Assembly: GCA_963851405.1 (NCBI GenBank)
Contig: CAWKPB010000006.1
Location: 310,001-374,000 of the forward strand
DNA: 64,000 nucleotides
Source of the DNA: JANPBY01 sp963851405
GTDB taxonomy: Bacteria; Actinomycetota; Actinomycetes; DATJPE01
Direction of reading: 5' to 3'
Shown here in pieces: positions 49,887 through 62,289 of this stretch. A program made the position numbers and the translations under genes. How positions within the stretch are numbered: position 1 is the first letter of the stretch; each line of letters starts with the position of its first letter. Below the pieces are notes generated by a model, which was not told the origin of the DNA, ran no database searches, and saw nothing but the letters and a program-made list of their open reading frames with translations.

Positions 49887-50891
49887 TTAGAGGGAGGCGC
49901 CGACGTACTGGACCAGGTCAACGAGCCGGTTGCTGTAGCCCCACTCATTGTCGTACCAACCGACCACCTTGGCCTGGTCGCCAATAACCTTGGTCAGACC
50001 GGCGTCGAAGATGCAGGACGCCGGGTCGGTGACGATGTCCGAGGAAACGATGGGGTCCTCGGTGTAACGGAGGAACCCCTTCATGGGACCTTCTGCGGCA
50101 GCCTTGACGGCCGCGTTCACAGCCTCTGCGGTGGCTTCGCGCTGCAACGTCACCGTCAGATCGGTCGCTGAACCGGTCGGGATGGGGACCCGCAGTGCGT
50201 AACCGTCGAGCTTTCCTTTCAACTCAGGCATCACCAGGGCAATCGCCTTAGCGGCCCCGGTGGAGGTGGGAACGATATTGACCGCAGCTGCCCGCGCCCG
50301 CCGGAGGTCCTTGTGCGGCGCATCCTGAAGGTTCTGATCCTGGGTGTAGGCGTGGATCGTGGTCATCAGGCCCCGCTCGATGCCGAACGCGTCATTGATG
50401 GCCTTCGCCATCGGTGCCAGGCAGTTGGTTGTGCAGGAAGCGTTCGAGATGACCTGATGCACGGCGGGGTCGTAGTCGGTGTGGTTGACCCCCATGACAA
50501 CGGTGAAGTCCTCGTTCTTCGCCGGAGCCGAGATGATCACCTTCTTCGCACCGCCATCGATGTGCGCCCGCGCCTTCGTGGCATCGGTGAAGAACCCCGT
50601 GGATTCGATGACGACGTCGACACCTTGGTCCGCCCACTTCAACGAGGATGGCTCGCGCTCCGCGAACACCTTGATGGTCTTGCCATCAGCGTTGATTTCG
50701 TCCGGCGTGGACGTGACGTCACCGCCGAGGCGACCCAAGATGGTGTCGTATTTGAGCAGGTGTGCGAGTGTCTTGGTGTCCGTCAAGTCGTTCACGGCCA
50801 CGACTTCGATATCGGCCCCCGCGGCCAGAACCGCTCGGTAGAAGTTCCGGCCGATGCGGCCGAAGCCATTGATTCCTACTCGAACGGTCAC
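49887..50891 (-). CDS. gap: Glyceraldehyde-3-phosphate dehydrogenase
   Basis: Glycolytic oxidative phosphorylation of glyceraldehyde 3-phosphate with NAD+. GTG 50891 (VTVRVGINGFGRIGRNFYRAVL) is preceded by AAGGGG 6 bases upstream; 334 residues. The NAD-binding GINGFGRIGRN, the catalytic Cys in ISNASCTTNCLAPMAKAIND, the His in IHAYTQDQNLQDAPHKDLRRARAAAVNIVPTSTGAAKA and the C-terminal WYDNEWGYSNRLVDL are complete. First of the gap-pgk-tpiA-secG run. Confidence 0.97.
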   Translation of the reverse strand: MTVRVGINGFGRIGRNFYRAVLAAGADIEVVAVNDLTDTKTLAHLLKYDTILGRLGGDVTSTPDEINADGKTIKVFAEREPSSLKWADQGVDVVIESTGFFTDATKARAHIDGGAKKVIISAPAKNEDFTVVMGVNHTDYDPAVHQVISNASCTTNCLAPMAKAINDAFGIERGLMTTIHAYTQDQNLQDAPHKDLRRARAAAVNIVPTSTGAAKAIALVMPELKGKLDGYALRVPIPTGSATDLTVTLQREATAEAVNAAVKAAAEGPMKGFLRYTEDPIVSSDIVTDPASCIFDAGLTKVIGDQAKVVGWYDNEWGYSNRLVDLVQYVGASL

Positions 50892-51000
50892 TGGGGTCCC
50901 CTTCTGATGTCGGGCGAGGACCGCACACATCCGTGCTTCGCGGTCCCCGGCCCGTGCTGCCTGGAGACTTCAGACTATCGCTCGATGGAGGAGGCGCGGG

Positions 51001-51016
51001 GGCCGCGTCCGCGGCC
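51001..51016. terminator. GC hairpin downstream of whiA
   Basis: GGCCGC-GTCC-GCGGCC, a 6-bp perfect stem with a 4-base loop, 22 bases past the whiA stop. A second inverted repeat (GGACCGC / GCGGTCC, spaced by about 16 bases) follows within the same 146-bp gap before gap. No T-tract. Possible terminator or attenuating structure between the whiA and gap transcription units. Confidence 0.4.
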
Positions 51017-51037
51017 GATCCAAGGCCGGCGCTCGGG

Positions 51038-52018
51038 TCAGGACTGCAGCATCTCGGCGGTCAGGCCGGCCTCGGTATTTGGGATACCTTCTTCGTCCGC
51101 CTTCTTGTCGGCCATCGCCAACAGCCTCCGGATCCGGCCGGCCACCGCGTCCTTGGTCATGGGCGGATCCGCCAAGGCCCCAAGCTCTTCGAGACTGGCC
51201 TGTCCATGTTCCAACCGCAGTTGTCCGGCTGCGGCCAGATGCTCGGGGATGTCGTCTCCAAGGATCTCCATGGCCCGCTTGACGCGGGAGGACGCGGCGA
51301 CAGCCGCGCGCGCGGACCGCCGCAAGTTGGCGTCATCGAAGTTTGCTAAGCGGTTGGCCGTAGCCCGTACCTCACGTCGCATCCGCCGCTCTTCCCAGGC
51401 GAGCACGCTCTCGTGCGCTCCCAGACGTGTCAGCAGCGCCCCGATCGCATCGCCGTCGCGGACGACGACACGGTCGACCCCGCGTACGTCGCGCGCCTTA
51501 CTCGGGATTCCCATCCGCCGGGCAGCACCCACCAGGGCCAACGCTGCTTCCGGTCCGGGGCAGGTGATCTCAAGGGCCGACGAACGACCCGGCTCGGTGA
51601 GGGAGCCATGGGCCAGGAAGGCTCCGCGCCACGCGGCCTCGATGTCAGCGACCGAGCCGGAGACCACCTGTGGAGGAAGACCCCGCACCGGCCGGCCGCG
51701 CGCATCCAACAATCCGGTCTGCCGAGCCAGCGCTTCTCCGTCCTTGACCACACGGACCACGTATCGACTTCCGCGCCTGAGTCCGCCCGGCGCGACCACA
51801 GCGACGTCGCTGGCGTGTCCGTAGATCTCGGCGATGTCCTTGCGCAGACGTCGAGCCACCGAACCGGTGTCGAGCTCTGCTTCGACCACGATGCGGCCAG
51901 CGACGATGTGCAATCCACCCGCGAACCGAAGCATGGCCGAGACCTCAGCCTTGCGGCACGACGGGGAGGTCACGACGACTCGGGAGAGCTCATCCTTGAC
52001 CGCCGAGGTCATCGCCAT
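51038..52018 (-). CDS. whiA: WhiA DNA-binding protein (sporulation/cell division regulator)
   Basis: Homing-endonuclease-like regulator; in Streptomyces it works with WhiB on cell-division genes, and in non-sporulating actinobacteria it is still universal. The start ATG 52018 (MAMTSAVKDELSRV) matches the usual N-terminus and overlaps the yvcK stop by 10 bases; ATG 52012 is the alternative. The 326-residue protein has the LAGLIDADG-derived domain (KAEVSAMLRFAGGLH, LPPQVVSG, WRGAFLAHGSLTEPGRSSALEITCPGPEAALAL) and the C-terminal helix-turn-helix (LEELGALADPPMTKDAVAGRIRRLLAMAD). Confidence 0.96.
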   Translation of the reverse strand: MAMTSAVKDELSRVVVTSPSCRKAEVSAMLRFAGGLHIVAGRIVVEAELDTGSVARRLRKDIAEIYGHASDVAVVAPGGLRRGSRYVVRVVKDGEALARQTGLLDARGRPVRGLPPQVVSGSVADIEAAWRGAFLAHGSLTEPGRSSALEITCPGPEAALALVGAARRMGIPSKARDVRGVDRVVVRDGDAIGALLTRLGAHESVLAWEERRMRREVRATANRLANFDDANLRRSARAAVAASSRVKRAMEILGDDIPEHLAAAGQLRLEHGQASLEELGALADPPMTKDAVAGRIRRLLAMADKKADEEGIPNTEAGLTAEMLQS

Positions 52019-52950
52019 AGCCCGATCCTGCCACGCCCGAAGATCTTGGTGAACGCCCCCGCCAACAGAACTGGGTCGTGACGAGGGGTTCCATCGCCCA
52101 GAGCCACCGGCTCCAGCATCAGAACAGCACCTAATCGACGACATGCACGTTCCAATGCAGTCGGGTCCTGAACCTCCCGCGGATCGGCGAGAACCACGTC
52201 GGCAGAGAACCCCGGAGCGTTGCTTACCAGGGCCTCAACGTGAGCCTCTGGGCTGAAGCCCTCGGTCTCTCCAGGCTGCGACTGCAGGTTGAGGACGACC
52301 ACTCGGCCGGCCTCGGTCTCGGTCAGGGCGTTTCGCAGGTCGGGAACGAGAAGGTGAGGGAGAACGGAAGTGAACCAAGAACCTGGCCCGAGGATGACCC
52401 AGTCCGCCTGGGCTATCGCTGTCACCGTCTCTGGACACACCGCAGGGTCCACGGGGATCAGGCGCACCTGGACCACGCGGCCGGGAGACGTGGCCACCGC
52501 CACCTGTCCCGTGACGATTCTGCGCTCTCCCGCGTCGATGACTTCGGCCTCAATCTGCAAAGGGACACTCGCCATCGGAAGGACTCGGCCTTCGGCGCCG
52601 AGCAAACGTCCGACCCAATCCAGTCCCTCGACGGTCGGATGCGCCTCCCACAGTGCCGCGATGAGGAGGTTGCCGAGCGAGTGCCCGGCCAAAGGACCAT
52701 GGCCACCAAATCGATGCTGGAGCACCTCACGCCAGGTCAGCCCCCACGGATCCTCCTGGCACAGGGCGGCCAGAGCCATCCGTAGGTCGCCCGGCGGCAG
52801 AATGCCGAACTCCTCGCGCAGTCGCCCGCTTGAGCCCCCATCGTCAGCCACGGTGACGATGGCCGTGAGTTCACCCTCGAGCTGCCGCAACGCGCTCAGC
52901 GAGGTGGAGAGCCCGTGACCACCACCCATGGCCACGATCGGTCGGCTCAC
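52009..52950 (-). CDS. yvcK: YvcK/CofD-like gluconeogenesis factor
   Basis: Nucleotide-sugar (UDP-GlcNAc)-binding protein of the CofD-like family needed for growth on gluconeogenic carbon and for wall homeostasis (CuvA in mycobacteria). The 313 residues start VSRPIVAMGGGHGLSTSLSAL with the binding loop, then VTVADDGGSSGRLREEFGILPPGDLRMALAAL, GHSLGNLLIAALWE and VLGPGSWFTSVLPHLLVPDLRNAL. GTG 52950 overlaps the rapZ stop by 4 bases. Part of the conserved rapZ-yvcK-whiA cluster. Confidence 0.95.
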   Translation of the reverse strand: MSRPIVAMGGGHGLSTSLSALRQLEGELTAIVTVADDGGSSGRLREEFGILPPGDLRMALAALCQEDPWGLTWREVLQHRFGGHGPLAGHSLGNLLIAALWEAHPTVEGLDWVGRLLGAEGRVLPMASVPLQIEAEVIDAGERRIVTGQVAVATSPGRVVQVRLIPVDPAVCPETVTAIAQADWVILGPGSWFTSVLPHLLVPDLRNALTETEAGRVVVLNLQSQPGETEGFSPEAHVEALVSNAPGFSADVVLADPREVQDPTALERACRRLGAVLMLEPVALGDGTPRHDPVLLAGAFTKIFGRGRIGLWR

Positions 52951-53837
52951 TCCCGACCCAGATCCCGATGGACGACCCGACCATCGATTCCCGCACCCCG
53001 AAGTCTGGCCATCAACTCCTCGGCCATGGCCACGCTGCGGTGCTTGCCGCCGGTGCAGCCGACTGCGATCGTCACGAACCGCTTGCCCTCCCGGAGGTAT
53101 CCGGGGGTCATCAGCGCGACGAGGTCGCGGAATCGGTCTAACGCATCTTCGGACCCATCCTGGCCGAGAACGTAGAGGCTGACATCAAGGTCCAGACCCG
53201 TGCGTGCTCTGAGCTCTGGCACCCAATGTGGGTTGGGGATGAACCGGCAATCGAGCACCAGATCACTGTCGGCCGGGAGGCCGTACTTGTACCCAAACGT
53301 CACGACGGTCGCACGAAGAGACGGCTCGACCGGACCCGCGAGAGCGTCCTCCACCGCAGCCCTGAGCTCGTGCACGTTCAACGACGAGGTATCGATGACG
53401 AGGTCAGCACTCTCCCTCAGGTCTTCAAGCAGAACGCGTTCGGCCGCGATGCCCTCCGTCAGTCGCCCGTCGTCTTGTAGCGGGTGTTTGCGACGCACCG
53501 ATTCGAAACGGCGCACCAGCACATCGTCGGAGGCCTCGAGGAAGACGATCCTTGGGTTGGCCTCCGTGAGGGCAAGAGCCTCCAGCGCTTCGCGAAGGTC
53601 AGCGAAGAAGGACCGCCCCCGAACATCGACGACGGCCGCGATCTTCGGCACGGTCCCCTGAGCGCGCGCACCCAACTCCATCATCGTGGGCAGCAGGCCT
53701 GGTGGCAGATTGTCGACGACGAACCAGCCCAGATCCTCGAGGACATCGCCTGCGGTGCTCCGCCCGGCACCACTCATGCCCGTCACGATCACCAACTCGG
53801 GCGCCAACAGGTCTGGGTGGTCTTCGGCTTCAGTCAC
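52947..53837 (-). CDS. rapZ: RapZ family RNase adapter/nucleotide-binding protein
   Basis: A 296-residue P-loop protein. In E. coli RapZ directs RNase E to GlmY/GlmZ RNAs; the actinobacterial role is not settled. The Walker A is GMSGAGRST (residues 20-28), with Arg replacing the usual Lys, a variant I recall in actinobacterial RapZ proteins. The family segments VVDNLPPGLL, FLEASDDVLVRRFESVRRKHPL, VDCRFIPNPHW-type (LVLDCRFIPNPHWVPELR) and the C-terminal IGCTGGKHRSVAMAEEL-type motif are present. GTG 53837 has GGAGA upstream. Confidence 0.95.
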   Translation of the reverse strand: MTEAEDHPDLLAPELVIVTGMSGAGRSTAGDVLEDLGWFVVDNLPPGLLPTMMELGARAQGTVPKIAAVVDVRGRSFFADLREALEALALTEANPRIVFLEASDDVLVRRFESVRRKHPLQDDGRLTEGIAAERVLLEDLRESADLVIDTSSLNVHELRAAVEDALAGPVEPSLRATVVTFGYKYGLPADSDLVLDCRFIPNPHWVPELRARTGLDLDVSLYVLGQDGSEDALDRFRDLVALMTPGYLREGKRFVTIAVGCTGGKHRSVAMAEELMARLRGAGIDGRVVHRDLGRE

Positions 53838-53893
53838 GCATGTCTCCTGGGCGATGTGGTTGCGCTGTATGCCTGTTTCGTTCGTGGACTTCC

Positions 53894-55885
53894 CTACTCG
53901 AGGATCTCACCCGTGGCCGTGTTGACCGACGGCTGCCCGGAGCGTGCCTTGCCAGTGGTCGGGGCGAGGGCCGCGGCCACGGCGGCGGCCGTCCGTGGTC
54001 CGACACCGGGCACTTCCGCAATCTCTTGAACCGTGGCTGCCTTGAGGCCCCGCAATGAACCGAAATGCCGAAGCAGTGCCTTGCGGCGGACGTCGCCAAG
54101 ACCCGGGATGTCATCCAACGCGCTCGCAGTCATCGACTTGGATCGGCGTTGCCGGTGATAGGCGATCGCGAATCGGTGGGCCTCGTCCCGGACGCGTTGG
54201 AGGAGGTAGAGCGCCTCGCTGGTGCGCCCCAGGATGACAGGGTCAGGTCGGCCGGGTACGAAGACTTCCTCGAGACGCTTGGCGAGACCCACCACGGCAA
54301 CGTCATCGATCTGCAGAGCCTCGAGAGCGTGGTGGGCCGCAGCCGCTTGGGGGGCTCCGCCATCGACAACCAAGAGGTTGGGCGCATAAGAGAAGCGTCG
54401 TGGACGTCCGGTCGCCGGGTCGATACCGGGCGGAAGGTCTACCGAATCGGCCTCGGTTTCGGTGATCTCGAGGTCCGATGCAGCCTCACGTTCCTCCAGA
54501 TAGCGACGGAAGCGACGGGTGACGACCTCCGCGATAGACGCCACGTCATCGGATCCCTCGACGCCTCGAACAGCGAACCGGCGGTACTCGGACTTGCGCG
54601 GCAACCCGTCCTCGAAGACGACCAGGGAGGCCACCACCTCGGACCCTTGAAGGTTCGAGACATCGACACACTCAATCCGAAGCGGAGCCTGATCCAACTC
54701 AAGGGCCATCTGCAGCTCCGCCAGGGCATGAGACCTCGCCGTCAGGTCGCTGGCCCGGCGGGTCTTGTGGAGCACGAGGGTTTGTTCGGCGTTGCGAGTG
54801 ACCGTGTCCATCAGGCTCCGCTTGTCGCCCCGCCGCGGGACTCTTAGATCGACCCGACCCCCCCGCCGCTGCTCGAGCCAGTCCGTCAGCGCCACCGCAT
54901 CTGCAGGGACCACCGGGACCAGCACCTCTCGAGGAACGGCGTCGCCGGACTCAGCTCCGTAGAGCTGGAGGAGCAGCTGTTCGATCAGCCCCGCCGAATC
55001 GACATCCTCCACCCGGTCGACCACGAACCCGCGCTGCCCCCGCACGCGACCGCCCCGCACATGAAAGACCTGAACAGCCGCCTCCAGGGGATCCTCGGCC
55101 AAGGCAACAACATCCGCGTCCGTGGCGTCGCCCAGCACGACCGCGTTCTTCTCCATGGCTTTGGTCAGGGCGCCGATGTCGTCGCGCAGGCGCGCGGCCC
55201 GCTCGTACTCCTCCAGGTCGGCGGCGGCCTTCATCTCCCGCTCGAGACGGCGCACGTACGGCGCCGTGCTCCCATCCATGAAGGAGCAGAAGTCGGCGAC
55301 GATCTCCCGGTGCTGGTCCGCGCTCACGCGGCCGACGCACGGGGCCGAGCATTTGCCGATGTAGCCGAGCAAGCACGGTCGACCTACCTGACCGGCACGG
55401 CGAAAGACCCCGGAACTGCAGGTGCGAGCTGGGAAGACCCGGAGCAGCAGGTCCAACGTCTCTCTGATGGCCCAGGCGTGCGAATACGGTCCGTAGTAGC
55501 GGACGCCTTTGCGTTTAGGCCCCCTCATGACCTGCAGACGGGGGTACTCCTCGTTCACCGTCACCGCAAGGCTGGGATAGCTCTTGTCATCGCGGTACTT
55601 CACATTGAACCGGGGGTCGTACTCCTTGATCCAGGAGTACTCCAACTGAAGAGCCTCGACCTCGTTCGCGACGACGGTCCAGTCGACCGATGAGGCCGTG
55701 GTCACCATCGATTGGGTCCGCGGATGCAGGGCGCTGAGGTCCTGGAAGTAGGAGCCGAGCCTGGGTCGCAGGCTCTTGGCCTTACCGACATAGACCACGC
55801 GTCCGTGGCTGTCCCGAAACCGATAGACCCCGGGCGCCTCGGGAACGGAGCCAGGCGCGGGTCGATAGGTCGAAGGATCTGACAC
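53894..55885 (-). CDS. uvrC: Excinuclease ABC subunit C
   Basis: Nuclease of UvrABC nucleotide excision repair that makes both incisions. The 663-residue protein starts at GTG 55885 with the GIY-YIG 3'-incision domain (PGVYRFRDSHGRVVYVGKAKSLRPRLGSYF, residues 19-48), a central region with cysteines (LLGYIGKCSAPCVGRV, Cys-rich binding), a UVR motif (EYERAARLRDDIGAL), the RNase H-like 5'-incision domain (IECVDVSNLQGSEVVASLVVFEDG, LLVVDGGAPQAAAAHHAL, DEAHRFAIAYHRQRRSKSM), and C-terminal tandem helix-hairpin-helix repeats. 57 bp upstream of rapZ. Confidence 0.97.
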   Translation of the reverse strand: MSDPSTYRPAPGSVPEAPGVYRFRDSHGRVVYVGKAKSLRPRLGSYFQDLSALHPRTQSMVTTASSVDWTVVANEVEALQLEYSWIKEYDPRFNVKYRDDKSYPSLAVTVNEEYPRLQVMRGPKRKGVRYYGPYSHAWAIRETLDLLLRVFPARTCSSGVFRRAGQVGRPCLLGYIGKCSAPCVGRVSADQHREIVADFCSFMDGSTAPYVRRLEREMKAAADLEEYERAARLRDDIGALTKAMEKNAVVLGDATDADVVALAEDPLEAAVQVFHVRGGRVRGQRGFVVDRVEDVDSAGLIEQLLLQLYGAESGDAVPREVLVPVVPADAVALTDWLEQRRGGRVDLRVPRRGDKRSLMDTVTRNAEQTLVLHKTRRASDLTARSHALAELQMALELDQAPLRIECVDVSNLQGSEVVASLVVFEDGLPRKSEYRRFAVRGVEGSDDVASIAEVVTRRFRRYLEEREAASDLEITETEADSVDLPPGIDPATGRPRRFSYAPNLLVVDGGAPQAAAAHHALEALQIDDVAVVGLAKRLEEVFVPGRPDPVILGRTSEALYLLQRVRDEAHRFAIAYHRQRRSKSMTASALDDIPGLGDVRRKALLRHFGSLRGLKAATVQEIAEVPGVGPRTAAAVAAALAPTTGKARSGQPSVNTATGEILE

Positions 55886-55904
55886 GAGCGTGGCTACCCC
55901 GCCG

Positions 55905-56318
55905 TCATGTGGTCACGACTACGTCGGATCCATCGACCGCGGCCGAGTAGGGCTCGAGGCCGGTCGTGGCCGGCCCGCTGATCTTCGAGCCGTCGCTGGT
56001 CCGGAAGGTTGATCCATGGCAGGGACAGGTGATGACGTCATCGGCGACGCTGTCCACGGCGCACCCCTGATGAGGGCACACCGCATTGAAGGCCGTGAAA
56101 GAACCCTCCATAGGCTGCGCGACCACCACTCGATCTTGGATCACGCCGCCGCCCAACGGCACGGAGGCCGCGGGGACGGTCACCGTGGTCGGCGTCGTCG
56201 CGCCAGCTGTGGTAGCGCCCCCATCCGACGCGCACGAACTCAGCGCGGGAGCGGCGAGCGCCGCAGCCCCGAGCGCTCCAGCGCCGCGCAAGACAGTCCT
56301 TCGATCCGGGTTGGTCAC
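55905..56318 (-). CDS. Tat-exported lipoprotein with Rieske [2Fe-2S] domain
   Basis: A 137-residue exported iron-sulfur protein. GTG 56318 (AAGGAG 7 bases upstream) opens a Tat-type signal with the twin arginine DRRTVLRGAG followed by a lipobox-like LSSC at 26-29, so it is probably a lipoprotein. A Thr-rich linker (about 34-50) precedes a Rieske domain with CPHQGCAVDS and CPCHGSTFRTSDG as cluster ligands. Small single-domain proteins like this are common in actinobacteria; the redox partner is unknown. Between uvrC and uvrA on the same strand. Confidence 0.9.
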   Translation of the reverse strand: MTNPDRRTVLRGAGALGAAALAAPALSSCASDGGATTAGATTPTTVTVPAASVPLGGGVIQDRVVVAQPMEGSFTAFNAVCPHQGCAVDSVADDVITCPCHGSTFRTSDGSKISGPATTGLEPYSAAVDGSDVVVTT

Positions 56319-56381
56319 TTCGTGCTCCTTCGTCAGATGCTGGTCGTGGGACAGACGAGTCGTCCTGGCCCTGCTGCTGGG

Positions 56382-59291
<2,910 letters not shown>

Positions 59292-59437
59292 GAGGGTCCT
59301 TTGCTCGGCGGTTCGGTCGACGGGTCTGTTGGTCTCCCAGGCTAGCCGCGGTCTCCGACATCCGCCGCCGCGCACATTCGGCTGCGGGCCAGGAGTCATT
59401 CCCTCACCACCCGAGGTGGCCCGAGTAGCGTCTGGGC

Positions 59438-60181
59438 ATGGAACGCGCAGCGGACACCCCGGGGGCCCACGAGGCGGGCGACGGCATGCCGGCGCTAGCG
59501 GAGTTGGCCGCCGCCACGCACCGGGTTCTGGAGCGACTCGACGGACTCGACGACGCCGCGTTCCGAACTCCCTCGGCTCTCCCGGGGTGGACCCGGGGGC
59601 ACGTGGCCACACATCTGGCGCGCAACGCCGACGGGTTGGGTCGGCTCGTGACCTGGGCCGCGACCGGGTTGAAGACCCCGATGTACGACTCCCCCGAGGC
59701 CAGGCAGCGAGATATCGAAGCCGGTGCCTACCAGCCTGCCACCGAAATCTGCGACGACTTCCGGGCCTCCTCGAACGCACTGGCCGACGCTCTGGCCGCT
59801 TTCCCCACCGCAGCACACTCGGTTGAACTCACCCTCGGGAGCGGCACGTCCATCGTGGCGTGGGAGCTTCCGCTCGTTCGAATCCGGGAGCTGGAGATCC
59901 ATCACGTTGATCTCGCGGCCGGCTACCGGCCTGAGGACTGGAGCCCGGCCTTCTGCGCGCGCACCCTCGACCAAGTCGCTTCTGGGTTCTCAGCACGTCC
60001 GACGATGCCCTTCGGCTGGCTGCGAAGCACTGAGGGTGCCAGCTGGCGGATCGGCTCCGGCGACGCGTCGCTTTCTGGCCCGGCAAACGACCTCCTGGCG
60101 TGGCTGCTCGGGCGATCGAGCGGCGAGCGGCTCACCCCGGTCGGGCGATCGGACGTCCCTCCGGCGCCGGCATGGGCCTGA
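59438..60181 (+). CDS. Mycothiol-type maleylpyruvate isomerase family protein
   Basis: DinB-like metal-binding fold protein of 247 residues related to mycothiol-dependent maleylpyruvate isomerase. The N-terminal part has AATHRVLERLDGLDDAAFRTPSALPGWTRGHVATHLARNADGLGRLVTWA, with a first metal-ligand His in HVATHLARN and the second region LVRIRELEIHHVDLAAGYRPEDW (His pair). A conserved C-terminal segment LLAWLLGRSSGERL follows. The substrate is unknown; mycothiol use is a family inference that fits an actinobacterial host. Followed by the MBL-fold gene 22 bp downstream. Confidence 0.88.
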   Translation: MERAADTPGAHEAGDGMPALAELAAATHRVLERLDGLDDAAFRTPSALPGWTRGHVATHLARNADGLGRLVTWAATGLKTPMYDSPEARQRDIEAGAYQPATEICDDFRASSNALADALAAFPTAAHSVELTLGSGTSIVAWELPLVRIRELEIHHVDLAAGYRPEDWSPAFCARTLDQVASGFSARPTMPFGWLRSTEGASWRIGSGDASLSGPANDLLAWLLGRSSGERLTPVGRSDVPPAPAWA

Positions 60182-60203
60182 ACGGCTCTGAGAGGATCTC
60201 CCC

Positions 60204-60860
60204 ATGACGTACACAGGGCGCGTACAGGTCGGTGGCCCCCCGCAGGTCCACGAGCTGACTGACTTGATCATCGAGAAGTTGGCGGTGGGTGAGCTCAACA
60301 ACAACGCCTACCTGCTGCGTTGTCGCAAGACGGGCGCCCAATTGCTGATCGATGCGGCGGCCGAGCCCGATCGCCTGCTCAATCTGGTGGGCGACGCCGG
60401 GTTGGTGGGGATCGTCACCACCCATCAGCACTGGGATCACTGGACCGCCCTGGCCGAACTCACCGCTGCCACCGAGGCTCCGACGTTTGCCCATGCGCAG
60501 GACGCCGGCGGGATCGACGTACCCACCGACCATCTCCTCGCGGAGGGCGATCGCGTTACCGTCGGTGCCGCCGAGCTCGGTGTCATTCATCTGGTGGGCC
60601 ACACCCCTGGGTCCGTCGCCCTCGTATATGACGACCCCGACGGCGCGCCGCACGTGTTCACCGGTGACTGCCTGTTCCCAGGCGGTCCGGGCAACACGCA
60701 CGAGGATCCGTCAGCCTTCGCCTCGTTGATGGATGGCCTTGAGGCCAAGGTCTTCGATGTGCTGCCAGACGAGACGTGGGTTTATCCCGGGCACGGTGAC
60801 GACACGACCCTCGGTGCCGAGCGCCCCCACCTCGCGGAGTGGCGCGCGCGCGGCTGGTAG
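60204..60860 (+). CDS. Metallo-beta-lactamase-fold hydrolase (glyoxalase II-like)
   Basis: A 218-residue di-metal hydrolase. The HxHxDH motif is HQHWDHW (His74, His76, Asp78, His79), followed by the other ligands in LVGHTPGS, TGDCLFPGGPG and YPGHGDDT. Small size and the order of motifs resemble actinobacterial hydroxyacylglutathione-hydrolase-like proteins (the Rv1637c type) found beside uvrA; the mycothiol-type protein upstream suggests a thiol-ester substrate, possibly mycothiol conjugates, but that is only context. ATG 60204 starts after AGAGGA. Confidence 0.92.
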   Translation: MTYTGRVQVGGPPQVHELTDLIIEKLAVGELNNNAYLLRCRKTGAQLLIDAAAEPDRLLNLVGDAGLVGIVTTHQHWDHWTALAELTAATEAPTFAHAQDAGGIDVPTDHLLAEGDRVTVGAAELGVIHLVGHTPGSVALVYDDPDGAPHVFTGDCLFPGGPGNTHEDPSAFASLMDGLEAKVFDVLPDETWVYPGHGDDTTLGAERPHLAEWRARGW

Positions 60861-61065
60861 TCACCGAATTGGCGGCTCCCGGCTGCCCTGCACGCGTCGT
60901 GAAACCTGGGGTCGTCCCGCGCCAGCGGTGGCGATAAATATCCGGCATTAGGTTCGCCGGGTTGGTCGTTGCATCGCGAGGGTTGGATCGTGATGCTGGG
61001 AAACCTCTGGAACGGTTGCTGCGTCGTACGGTGGGTGGTTCGGGGATGTCGGCTTGGAGGTGCGC

Positions 61066-62209
61066 GTGAGGGTTGTGGCGCTTGTCGCTGTGGCGGCTGC
61101 GCTTGTCACTGGGTGCACCGGGCCAGGGGCTGCTACGCCCGGGGCTGCTACGCCCGGGGCGGCAACGCCTGGGGCTCCGCCGGCTTCTTCTGGGGTTCTG
61201 GTCGTGGACGCTGGGTTCGTGCGCGATAGTGCGGCACTGAAATCGTTGAACACCGCTTTTCAGGACTTGAATGACCAGTGGAATGCCAACCAGGGGGGCA
61301 CCTTCACCGAGCGTTGTTATCGGCTCGACGCCGACGAGGTGTACAGCCGGCTCACCGTCCGGTACGCAGGTCCAACGTCGCCGTACGAGGTGAACCGTTG
61401 GGAGGTATCGAACTCTGTTTAGAGGTCCCGCTGGCCTTCTGACCGGCTACCAGACCGGGAACGGCACCCGTATCGCGCACTTCGTGCCTTCCTGGGTCCG
61501 GAAAGCTCTGGCGTTGCACCATCCGTCGCACGTTCCGCCGAAGTGGATCAGTTCCCCCGCGAATCCGTACGACAACAAAGAACTCGACCCGTATGGGCCG
61601 GCGAACGATCTCAAGCAGTACCTCGAGCTGGACATGGTGCCGTCCAACGGTCTGGGCCCAGAGCAGTACCTCCGAACCCCCGCCTACACCGGGTCGGACT
61701 TCGTGTCGCTGACGGCAAGCCCTGGCCCCGACGGGGCGACGATTTTCACCGGCGACCTCGCGGAACCAGCCTGGCAGGAGTCTCCGCAACTGGTCGCGGA
61801 AATCGATTCCCGCGGTCGGCTCGTCAGTCGGGACACCAATGGGTGCCGGGAGGAGGTCGATTGGACCCCACCTACGATTCGCATGCCCAACGTGGACAAC
61901 AGCCACCGGGCGATGGTCCTGGCCGAGGACACCGCCTCCAGAGTGGCGGCCCATAAGGCATGGCGAGCGAACAATCAGGCGGGTCTCGACGGATGGTACG
62001 ACCGGACGGTGAGCGTTCGCCGCTTCATTCGCATCACAGGAATTGCCCGCGACCAAGGCAATGGTGTGGAGTGCCGAAAGGTCGACATCAGCCGCGGCAT
62101 CCGGATCACTTGCTCCTACCCCGGATGGAAACAACCGCTGGACTGGAAAGTCGTAGTCAAGAACGGAAAGGCCGTCTACTTCCCCGTCCCGGCCCAAGAG
62201 CAACGCTGA
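61066..62209 (+). pseudogene. Putative lipoprotein, unknown function, broken by a frameshift
   Basis: GTG 61066 has GGAGG 5 bases upstream and opens a signal peptide with lipobox LVTGC, then a GAATP repeat (see repeat entry). The first frame ends at a TAG (61420-61422) after NRWEVSNSV. The other frame continues RGPAGLLTGYQTGNGTRIAHFVPSWVRKALALHHPSHVPPKW and runs to 62209, ending KNGKAVYFPVPAQEQR. Removing one T at 61418-61420 would join the two into a protein of about 380 residues. The family is not recognised; the C-terminal half has GWYDRTVSVRRFIRITGI and VECRKVDISRG. Codon use is a little less GC-biased than in neighbours, suggesting recent arrival. Confidence 0.65.
61126..61175 (+). repeat. 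15-bp tandem repeat encoding GAATP units in the lipoprotein
   Basis: GGGGCTGCTACGCCC occurs twice in a row (61126-61140 and 61141-61155), followed by diverged copies at 61156-61170 (GGGGCGGCAACGCCT) and a partial one at 61171. In frame it encodes repeated Gly-Ala-Ala-Thr-Pro just after the lipobox cysteine, a flexible spacer between the membrane anchor and the folded part. Copy number may vary between strains. Confidence 0.9.
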
Positions 62210-62289
62210 CCCACCGCGACGCCCCCGACGTGCCGACCGCGTGCCGCTCGCTACCCGCGCCGAAGTGCCGCTAGCGCTCGCCTTGCGAG

